This document shows, one piece after another, positions 1 to 5,744 of a DNA stretch of 6,267 nt (within the stretch, counting starts at the first letter, position 1; every line of letters starts with the position of its first letter). Origin of the DNA: Alcaligenaceae bacterium (GTDB lineage Bacteria; Pseudomonadota; Gammaproteobacteria; Burkholderiales; Burkholderiaceae). The stretch lies in NCBI GenBank assembly GCA_947372575.1, contig CANBUF010000126.1:1-6267 (forward strand). Direction: 5' to 3'. The translations under genes were made by a program, and so were the position numbers. Below the pieces are notes generated by a model that did no database searches, was not told the origin of the DNA, and worked only from the letters and a program-made list of their open reading frames with translations.

Positions 1-663
1 ATCGTGGACTATTACGCCTCAGCACTCGTGGCCGCAGGCGTCTCTTCTGCGTTGTTTGAACGAGAACGCAGCGGTGAAGGTCAATTCGTTGGTGTATCGT
101 TGCTCACTGCGGCACTCACGCTTCAGTCTGCCAGACTCATCTGGGCTCAGGGCGAAGGTCGCGAGGTGGGACGCGATATGCGTTCGGGTGGAATCACGGG
201 ACTGCATCCTACGCGCGAAGGCTATCTGTATATCTCGGCCAACACAGCGCATTTCTGGCAGGCCTTGTGTAAAAAAGTAGGCCTTGAACAGCTGGCAGCG
301 AATGAACGCTTTGACACGGTTCGCAAGCGTGCCCTGCACCATCAGGAAATCATTCCACTGCTGCACCAAGCGCTCGCCGCGCGCACTGCCCTCGAATGGG
401 AAGCGCATTTTGGTGAAGAAGTCCCCTGCTCTGCTGCCAGAACTGTTGAAGACATGTTCGATCATCCGCAAGTGCTGGATCAGGACATGATTGGCGAGTT
501 CAATCATCCTGTTGTCGGTCAATATCGAGGACTCAAACGCACCATCAGATTTGGCCGCACACCGGGCCCAGATCCCTTTACCGCACCCACACTCGGTCAA
601 CACACCGAAGCTGTTAAGGCAGCGATCTTGCCTCACCTATCCACTGATTCATCCAAACACTGA
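1..663 (+). CDS. CaiB/BaiF family (class III) CoA-transferase, 5' end outside window
   Basis: This is the C-terminal part of a class III CoA-transferase, a cytosolic enzyme that moves CoA between carboxylic acids; the substrate cannot be told from the sequence. The reading frame is open from the first base, so the true start lies upstream. GTG at 4 is probably an internal valine. The first residues (VDYYAS) align with the GD-x-x-TG motif of the family, and the Asp encoded at 7-9 corresponds to the catalytic Asp of formyl-CoA transferase (established knowledge of the family; alignment by eye). The following segment, ending in ERERSGEGQ, matches the family's RE-R-TG-GQ helix. Near the C-terminus, RTPGPDPFTAPTLGQHTE is the typical closing motif. 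About 220 of the usual 380-400 residues are visible. The TGA stop lies inside a 16-bp tandem repeat, 9 nt before the start of the amidohydrolase gene and in the same frame. A joint operon is likely. Confidence 0.9.
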   Translation: MVDYYASALVAAGVSSALFERERSGEGQFVGVSLLTAALTLQSARLIWAQGEGREVGRDMRSGGITGLHPTREGYLYISANTAHFWQALCKKVGLEQLAANERFDTVRKRALHHQEIIPLLHQALAARTALEWEAHFGEEVPCSAARTVEDMFDHPQVLDQDMIGEFNHPVVGQYRGLKRTIRFGRTPGPDPFTAPTLGQHTEAVKAAILPHLSTDSSKH

Positions 664-673
664 TTCATCCAAA
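642..673. repeat. Perfect 16-bp tandem duplication at the CoA-transferase/amidohydrolase junction
   Basis: Bases 642-657 and 658-673 are identical (CACTGATTCATCCAAA) and directly adjacent. The second copy supplies the TGA stop of the CoA-transferase (661-663) and the A of the amidohydrolase start codon (673). If one copy is removed, the CoA-transferase reads ...TSS-K then TGA, and that TGA overlaps the downstream ATG as ATGA. The present arrangement therefore looks like a recent slippage or duplication event that adds a few residues to the CoA-transferase and opens a 9-nt gap. The repeat is directly seen; the ancestral state is inferred. Confidence 0.93.
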
Positions 674-1539
674 TGACAATTCCCAATACATCCGGTGTTG
701 CACACCCAAAGCTGACCATTCCCGACAATGCCTGTGATGCACACATGCATATTTATGACGCAAAGTTCCCCCAGGCCGCAGATGCCGCAGCGCTGCATGC
801 CGCAGCTTCAGTTGAAGAATACCGACTCTTACAAAAACGACTGGGTACGACACGCACCGTTGTTGTGACCCCACGCAACTATTACACCGACAACCGGGTC
901 ACACTCGATGCAATTGAACGGCTCGGACATGCCAATACCCGAGGCGTTGCGGTCCTGCGTGCAGACGTCACAGATGCGACCTTACGCACTTTACATGACG
1001 GTGGTATCAGAGGGATTCGTTTTTCGCTCTATACCCCTGCGAATGCAGCGGCGACTTTCGAAATGGTCGAGCCCTTAGCCGCACGGATTCACGAAATGGG
1101 CTGGCACGTGCAATTACACTGGACGGCAGACCAGATTGCTGCTCACGAAGACATGCTGATGCGCCTGCCCTGCACGATCGTGTTTGATCATATGGGCAGA
1201 CTCCCTCAGCCACAAAGTATTGCCCATCCGGGTCATGCGATTATCAAACGCCTGCTTGACCGTGGCCATACCTGGGTCAAGCTCTCTGGTCCATATCTGG
1301 ATTCAAAACTTGGACGTGCGGGCGACTATAGAGATATTGATGCGGTTGCGCAAAGCTGGATTACGGCGGCGCAAGACCGAATGGTATGGGGGAGCGACTG
1401 GCCGCATCCGACTGAGAACGACAAGCCCGATGATGCTGCCTTACTTGATCTGCTCGGACGTTGGACATCCGAGGCTTCGATCATCCAAAAAATACTGGTC
1501 GACAACCCCGCTCAGTTGTACGCCTTCGGCAAGGACTAA
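673..1539 (+). CDS. LigI-like amidohydrolase (amidohydrolase_2 / COG3618 family)
   Basis: A 288-residue TIM-barrel hydrolase of the amidohydrolase superfamily, in the group that includes 2-pyrone-4,6-dicarboxylate lactonase (LigI) and D-galactarolactone isomerase. Visible landmarks are CDAHMHIYD at 21-29 (beta-1 His-x-His, H24 and H26), GGIRGIRF at 110-117, VQLHW with H149, FDHMGR with H173, and WGSDWPHP at 239-246 with D242 as the expected catalytic Asp of beta-8. Length and motif order fit LigI, for which metal-independent lactone hydrolysis is known. Hydrolysis of a lactone or ring dicarboxylate is therefore plausible, but the substrate is not identified. No Shine-Dalgarno sequence precedes the ATG at 673, so translation is probably coupled to the upstream CoA-transferase. 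Its TAA stop overlaps the stop of the opposite-strand DAHP synthase gene by 4 bp. There is no signal peptide, so it should be cytosolic. Confidence 0.88.
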   Translation: MTIPNTSGVAHPKLTIPDNACDAHMHIYDAKFPQAADAAALHAAASVEEYRLLQKRLGTTRTVVVTPRNYYTDNRVTLDAIERLGHANTRGVAVLRADVTDATLRTLHDGGIRGIRFSLYTPANAAATFEMVEPLAARIHEMGWHVQLHWTADQIAAHEDMLMRLPCTIVFDHMGRLPQPQSIAHPGHAIIKRLLDRGHTWVKLSGPYLDSKLGRAGDYRDIDAVAQSWITAAQDRMVWGSDWPHPTENDKPDDAALLDLLGRWTSEASIIQKILVDNPAQLYAFGKD

Positions 1540-2624
1540 GCCGAAACGCTCGCCGCGAGAACTGGCCTCAGGCGCTGGGCCGCCTCGCGGATCATCAGCT
1601 CCGTACTGGCCCAGTCAACACAGGCATCGGTGACTGAACAGCCGTAGGTCATTTTGCTCACATCAGATTGAATGGGCTGATTACCTGCGACAAGATTCGA
1701 CTCAATCATCACGCCAACAATCGAACGGTTGCCCGCCACGATCTGACTGACGACGTCAGACATCACCAGTGGTTGCAACTCAGGTTTTTTATAGCTATTG
1801 GCGTGTGAGCAATCCACGACGATGTTGGGTACCAGCTTGGATTTTTGCATGGCTTGCTCAGCCAAGAGCACCGAAACAGTATCGTAATTGGGACGGCCAT
1901 CGCCTCCTCTCAACACCAGATGACCGTAAGGATTACCGGTTGTATGAACGATCGAGACCTGGCCATCACTATTGATACCAAGGAAACGGTGTGGTCTGGC
2001 TGCCGAGAGAATGGCGTTAATCGCTATCGAGACATCGCCATTCGTACCATTTTTAAAGCCAACAGGTGTCGATAGGCCTGAAGACATTTCGCGGTGCGTC
2101 TGGGATTCAGTCGTGCGCGCACCAATTGCATTCCATGCAATCAGGTCCCCCAGATACTGAGGCGAAATCGGATCAAGCGCCTCAGAGCCTGCAGGCAAGC
2201 CAAGTTCATTGATCTGCAACAAAAACTTGCGCCCCAGGCTAATCCCTTCGTCAATCCGGAAGGAATCGTCCATATGCGGGTCATTGATATATCCTTTCCA
2301 GCCTACCGTTGTTCGTGGCTTTTCAAAATAGACACGCATGACAATCAGCAGAACGTCGGATACTTCATCGGCAAGTACTTTTAACTTGCGCGCATAATCA
2401 AGTCCCGCGACGGGATCATGAATCGAACAGGGACCGACTACAACAAAACGTCGTTTATCCGAGCCCGTGAGAATCTTGATCATCTCTGCACGCCCTTTTT
2501 CGACAGTCGTAGCTGCACGATCACTTAAAGGCAGTGCGGTCATAACAGCATCCGGAGTCGGCATCGAGTGAAATGCGGCGATATGAAGGTTGTCAATCGT
2601 TGGGTGTGCAGAGGCGTTTGTCAT
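1536..2624 (-). CDS. aroF: 3-deoxy-7-phosphoheptulonate (DAHP) synthase, class I (AroF/G/H type)
   Basis: This enzyme condenses phosphoenolpyruvate and erythrose 4-phosphate to DAHP, the first step of the shikimate pathway, in the cytosol. The 362 residues match the roughly 350 of the E. coli isozymes. Clear motifs are GPCSIHD at 64-70 (metal-binding C66), RVYFEKPRTTVGWKG from 97 (PEP-binding R97 and K102), GARTTESQ at 168-175, PVGFKNGT at 187-194, DCSHAN with H274, IES with E308, and VTDAC with D333; these cover the known active-site and metal ligands. The roughly 60-residue N-terminal extension used for feedback inhibition is present. Stretches such as PHRF-GIN--GQV, GNRSI-G-MIESN and MTYG-SVTDAC recall tyrosine-sensitive AroF more than AroG or AroH, but the effector is not proven and many Burkholderiales annotations would use aroG. 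The ATG at 2624 has only a weak ribosome-binding site; M21 is an alternative start. Divergent from dinB. Confidence 0.96.
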   Translation of the reverse strand: MTNASAHPTIDNLHIAAFHSMPTPDAVMTALPLSDRAATTVEKGRAEMIKILTGSDKRRFVVVGPCSIHDPVAGLDYARKLKVLADEVSDVLLIVMRVYFEKPRTTVGWKGYINDPHMDDSFRIDEGISLGRKFLLQINELGLPAGSEALDPISPQYLGDLIAWNAIGARTTESQTHREMSSGLSTPVGFKNGTNGDVSIAINAILSAARPHRFLGINSDGQVSIVHTTGNPYGHLVLRGGDGRPNYDTVSVLLAEQAMQKSKLVPNIVVDCSHANSYKKPELQPLVMSDVVSQIVAGNRSIVGVMIESNLVAGNQPIQSDVSKMTYGCSVTDACVDWASTELMIREAAQRLRPVLAASVSA

Positions 2625-2661
2625 AATCGAAAGGGCAGCTCAAAAAGGCATCGAGGAAAAG

Positions 2662-2669
2662 ATTCTAAT
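2662..2669. promoter_or_regulatory. Candidate overlapping divergent -10 element between the DAHP synthase gene and dinB
   Basis: The 57-bp gap between the two start codons contains ATTCTAAT. On the plus strand TCTAAT (2664-2669) matches five of six bases of the sigma-70 -10 box. On the minus strand the same bases read TAGAAT (2667 down to 2662), also five of six. No good -35 box lies at the right distance for either direction. If used, dinB would have a leader of only about 0-6 nt, and the aro gene one of about 30 nt. I found no LexA-type CTGT-N8-ACAG site here. Tentative. Confidence 0.3.
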
Positions 2670-2681
2670 ACACTCGTGCCC

Positions 2682-3830
2682 ATGAACCCCTCTCGAAGAA
2701 TTGCTCATCTGGATATGGATGCTTTTTTTGCATCTGTGGAATTGCTGAGCTTTCCGGAACTCAAAGGCCTGCCAGTCGTGGTTGGCGGGAGAAATGCCAC
2801 GGCAACAGCTGAGAACGCACAAGGGCAAAGAGAGTTCTTGCGCCTGCGACACTATGCAGGGCGCGGCGTGGTGACCACCTCGACCTACGAAGCCCGTAGT
2901 CTGGGAGTATTTTCTGGCATGGGGTTGATGAAGTCTGCAATCCTGGCACCTGACGCCATTCTGTTGCCTGCCAATTTCGAAGCTTATCGTCACTATTCGC
3001 GCTTATTTAAAGCGGCCGTCCTGAGCGTCACCCCACAAGTCGAAGACCGGGGCATTGATGAGATCTATATTGATCTGACGCAAATTGATCTCCCCACGCT
3101 GGCGCTTGCGAAACGCATTAAACAAGCTGTACTGGACGCAACCGGGTTGACCTGCTCAATCGGCATCAGTCCAAACAAGCTGCTCTCGAAGATTTGTTCG
3201 GATCTGGACAAGCCTAATGGCATCACTATTTTGTCTGCAGCAGAAATTCAAACACGTATCTGGCCGCTCGCCGCAAAAAAAATCAACGGGATTGGGCCAA
3301 AAGCCAACCAGAAACTCGCAAGCCTGAACATCCATACAATTGGTGAACTGGCCGCAGCACCTGTGGAATTGCTTGTCGCTGAGTTTGGACGTGCAACCGG
3401 TCTTTGGCTCAATCGAGCTGCGCACGGCATCGACGAACGAGAAATTGTCACTGAGTCTGAGCCCAAGTCCCTGAGCCGGGAGACGACCTTTGAGCGGGAT
3501 CTGCATGTCAAACATGATCGCAGCAGATTGACAGAGATTTTTACCGATCTCTGTATGCGACTGGCCAATGATCTGGCACGTAAAGGCTACGCGGCACGCA
3601 CGATTGGCATCAAGCTCAAATATGCAGACTTTAGCGTGGTCACAAGGGATTTCACCTTGCCAAGCGACATCTCAGAGGGCGCCGCGATCAGGCAAGCTGC
3701 CGGGGAATGCCTGCGGCGTGTGCCTTTACAACAAAAAATCAGATTGCTCGGTGTGCGAGCTGGCAATCTTTCACCCTTGAACAAAGAGCATGCAGCGGTT
3801 GTTGATGAGCAAGTCGATCTGCCTTTTTAA
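2682..3830 (+). CDS. dinB: DNA polymerase IV (Y-family translesion polymerase)
   Basis: Low-fidelity polymerase that extends past damaged template bases and misaligned primers, recruited by the beta clamp. From ATG 2682 it has 382 residues. The palm starts with HLDMDAFFASVE (catalytic D11, steric-gate F16) and continues to RGIDEIYID with catalytic D126 and E127. The thumb has a helix-hairpin-helix, NGIGPKAN, around 202-208. The little-finger domain begins near SLSRETTFERDL (about 263). The last six residues, QVDLPF (377-382), form a clamp-binding motif of the QxxLxF type. Compared with E. coli, about 20 extra residues lie at 37-60, between VVVGG and RGVVTT, and the usual S before IDEAYLD is G; I recall both traits from Burkholderiales homologues. 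The frame is open upstream to 2568, but that stretch is antisense to the DAHP synthase gene and lacks family similarity. GTG at 2676 is an alternative start. There is no clear ribosome-binding site: GAGGA at 2653 is too far away. Confidence 0.96.
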   Translation: MNPSRRIAHLDMDAFFASVELLSFPELKGLPVVVGGRNATATAENAQGQREFLRLRHYAGRGVVTTSTYEARSLGVFSGMGLMKSAILAPDAILLPANFEAYRHYSRLFKAAVLSVTPQVEDRGIDEIYIDLTQIDLPTLALAKRIKQAVLDATGLTCSIGISPNKLLSKICSDLDKPNGITILSAAEIQTRIWPLAAKKINGIGPKANQKLASLNIHTIGELAAAPVELLVAEFGRATGLWLNRAAHGIDEREIVTESEPKSLSRETTFERDLHVKHDRSRLTEIFTDLCMRLANDLARKGYAARTIGIKLKYADFSVVTRDFTLPSDISEGAAIRQAAGECLRRVPLQQKIRLLGVRAGNLSPLNKEHAAVVDEQVDLPF

Positions 3831-3843
3831 GTCTAATCTCGAA

Positions 3844-3877
3844 TTTTCAGCGCTTTTCCACCTGTTTTCAGTCTTTT
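3844..3877. promoter_or_regulatory. Helically phased T-tracts upstream of the sulfite reductase gene (possible DNA bend)
   Basis: Four TTTT tracts begin at 3844, 3854, 3865 and 3874, that is 10, 11 and 9 bp apart, close to one helical turn. Three of them are part of TTTTCAG (3844-3850, 3865-3871, 3874-3880). Phased short A/T-tracts are known to curve DNA. The run sits about 90-120 bp upstream of the candidate cysI -35 box, a usual place for bends that assist an activator. Alternatively it could be the T-rich tail region of dinB transcription, but no strong hairpin precedes it. The phasing is seen; the function is inferred. Confidence 0.35.
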
Positions 3878-3965
3878 CAGACCATCGAAATCATTGCTAA
3901 GCCTATTTCGTATAACAAAGTCGATTAAACAACTAAAACGTAATAAGCAAAGAAAAAATCGTTCT

Positions 3966-3994
3966 TTGACCATTCGCGCTGCAGGACCTAGCCT
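3966..3994 (+). promoter_or_regulatory. Candidate sigma-70 promoter for the cysI-cobA operon
   Basis: TTGACC (3966-3971) matches five of six bases of the -35 box. At 17-bp spacing TAGCCT (3989-3994) is a poor -10 box (three of six), which is common in activator-dependent promoters. Transcription would begin near 4001, giving a leader of about 25 nt. The AT-rich stretch at about 3904-3960 just upstream is where a LysR-type sulfur regulator such as CysB would be expected to bind; no specific site can be assigned. The -10 box overlaps a short palindrome, CCTAGCCTCTAGG (3987-3999). Confidence 0.4.
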
Positions 3995-4025
3995 CTAGGG
4001 GTTCATCCATCTTGCCAGGTTCTAC

Positions 4026-5744
4026 ATGTATCAGCCGAATATCTTTGACACGACACGCCTGAAAGAGCGCGCCTCACAGCTCGCTGGTCAAATTGAGCGT
4101 AATCAGCAAGGCCTCTTGAGTGACGACCACCTCAAGCCCTTGCGTCTGCAAAATGGTCTGTACATTCAGCGCCATGCCCCCATGTTGCGTATCGCGATTG
4201 CCTATGGGATGCTCAACAGCCAGCAGTTGCGCGCCCTTGGTGACGTTGCACGGCGCTATGACCGAGGCTATGGACATCTGACCACCCGCCAAAACATGCA
4301 ACTGAACTGGATTTCCCTGGACGACACACCTAAGGCACTTGCGGATCTGGCTGAAGTTGGGTTGCACGGGATCCAATCCAGTGGCAATTGCTTGAGAAAC
4401 ATCACCAGTGATGCACTTGCAGGGATTGCCCCGGAAGAAATTCTGGATCCGCGACCCTATGCGGAACTCCTGCGTCAGTGGAGCACCTTCCACCCCGAAT
4501 TGTGTTTTTTGCCACGCAAATTCAAGGTAGCACTCACCGGCACACCGGAAGACCGTGCGCTTGTCCAAGTGCATGACCTGGCCTTCGAAGTCGTCGAGGC
4601 ACACCCTCAGGCGGTCTTCAGGGTTCGAGTAGGAGGTGGGCTGGGACGCACACCGATACTTGGACCGGTTCTGCGCGATAAACTGGACTGGCAGGATTTA
4701 TTAACCTATACGCACGCCGTCATGCGCGTTTATAACGAACTTGGACGCCGAGACAACCTGACCAAAGCACGCATTAAGATTCTTGTCCGTGCGGTCGGTA
4801 TTGAAACATTCAAAGAAATGGTTGAAGAGGAATGGTCTCGCCTACGCCATGGTGTGCACCATCTTACGCAAACAGAGCTCGACCGTGTCAAACAAGCCTT
4901 TGTCGAGCCAGACTGGACGCGCGGTCAGTCACTGGACAACTTGGAGAATCAATTTTCTGGTCAGCAACAAGAGCGCTGGAATCACTGGCTCAAACGCAAT
5001 CGTCTGCCACATCGCCATGCGGGCTACGCTGCTGTTCTGATTCCGCTCAAGGATACCCATCGCGCACCAGGCGATGCCACGAGCGACGAAATGGACGCCA
5101 TCGCAGAGATTGCAGACCGTTTTAGCCAAGGTTACCTGCGAGTCAGTCATACCCAGGACTTTGTTTTGCCTGCGGTCATTGAAAGCGACTTACCCGCCTT
5201 ATTCGAAGCACTACAGGCGATCAACCTGCATCATGCGGTTGGGGGTCTGATCGGTGCGATGGTAGCCTGTCCCGGGGGTGATTTTTGCGCACTGGCCAAC
5301 GCCAGGTCTATTCCAGTCGCAGAAGATATTGCTAGTCGTTTTGCTTCGCTCGATGCACAGGAAAACATCGGTCCACTCGATTTACGCATTTCAGGATGCA
5401 TGAATAGCTGTGGCCATCATCACGTGGGTCATATCGGCATTCTCGGCGTAGACAAAGATGGGGCAGCGTTTTATCAAATGCTGCTTGGTGGACACTCTGG
5501 CCACGGTGCACCTGCAGCACTTGGGACCATTATCGGACGCGCCTTCGCGGAGAATGAAATCGCAGATGCCGTAGAAGAAGTCATTGACACCTATCTCGAG
5601 CAACGGCTCGCAGGTGAAACATTCCGCGAAGCGGTCGCACGCTTGGGCAAAGAGGTCTTCGCGGCCGCAGCCGAAGTCGTTCGCAAGCCGATAGCTCAAC
5701 GCAACGATCAAGCTGAAGAAACATCCACAGGTGCAACAACATGA
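4026..5744 (+). CDS. cysI: Siroheme [4Fe-4S] sulfite/nitrite reductase, CysI/NirA type
   Basis: Cytosolic hemoprotein that carries out the six-electron reduction of sulfite to sulfide (or nitrite to ammonia). Its 572 residues hold two NIR/SIR repeats. The first ferredoxin-like part covers about 40-100 with GLYIQRHAPMLR and LTTRQNMQLNW (R88). The first siroheme part includes SSGNCLRN (118-125), LPRKFK around 162-167 and VGGGLGRTP around 202-210. The metal centre is complete: CPGGDFC gives C415 and C421, and CMNSCGHHH gives C458 and C462, the C-x5-C / C-x3-C set that binds the 4Fe-4S cluster, with C462 expected to bridge to siroheme. It differs from the E. coli CysI sequence and belongs to the shorter type common in alpha- and betaproteobacteria; the electron donor (ferredoxin or a flavoprotein) is not encoded here. 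Sulfite rather than nitrite is preferred from context but unproven. An in-frame TAG at 3996 fixes the start downstream of it; AGGT at 4017-4020 is a weak ribosome-binding site. Its TGA overlaps the cobA ATG. Confidence 0.93.
   Translation: MYQPNIFDTTRLKERASQLAGQIERNQQGLLSDDHLKPLRLQNGLYIQRHAPMLRIAIAYGMLNSQQLRALGDVARRYDRGYGHLTTRQNMQLNWISLDDTPKALADLAEVGLHGIQSSGNCLRNITSDALAGIAPEEILDPRPYAELLRQWSTFHPELCFLPRKFKVALTGTPEDRALVQVHDLAFEVVEAHPQAVFRVRVGGGLGRTPILGPVLRDKLDWQDLLTYTHAVMRVYNELGRRDNLTKARIKILVRAVGIETFKEMVEEEWSRLRHGVHHLTQTELDRVKQAFVEPDWTRGQSLDNLENQFSGQQQERWNHWLKRNRLPHRHAGYAAVLIPLKDTHRAPGDATSDEMDAIAEIADRFSQGYLRVSHTQDFVLPAVIESDLPALFEALQAINLHHAVGGLIGAMVACPGGDFCALANARSIPVAEDIASRFASLDAQENIGPLDLRISGCMNSCGHHHVGHIGILGVDKDGAAFYQMLLGGHSGHGAPAALGTIIGRAFAENEIADAVEEVIDTYLEQRLAGETFREAVARLGKEVFAAAAEVVRKPIAQRNDQAEETSTGATT

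Noticed and set aside
19..636. Minus-strand open frame of 205 codons opposite the CoA-transferase gene
   Set aside because: It mirrors a well-supported gene, its Cys/Arg-rich translation shows no recognisable motif, and the plus-strand protein has clear family motifs.
1184..1633. Plus-strand open frame of 149 codons overlapping the amidohydrolase and DAHP synthase genes
   Set aside because: It lies in an alternate frame across two real genes and has a low-complexity Arg/Ser-rich translation without family features.
2568..2681. Upstream in-frame extension of dinB with ATG starts at 2568 and 2583
   Set aside because: It overlaps the 5' end of the DAHP synthase gene on the opposite strand and adds 38 residues with no counterpart in Pol IV, whose N-terminus normally begins just before the HLDMDAFF motif.
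3871..3882. GTCT-TTTC-AGAC hairpin considered as the dinB terminator
   Set aside because: The stem is only 4 bp and no T-run follows directly, so it does not meet the form of an intrinsic terminator.
3987..3999. CCTAGCCTCTAGG palindrome considered as an operator
   Set aside because: Its 5-bp arms with a 3-nt loop can arise by chance; it is mentioned with the promoter but is too weak for a separate call.
4074..4604. Minus-strand open frame of 176 codons inside cysI
   Set aside because: It is antisense to conserved siroheme-binding sequence and shows no motif of its own; it is best explained as a codon-bias shadow.
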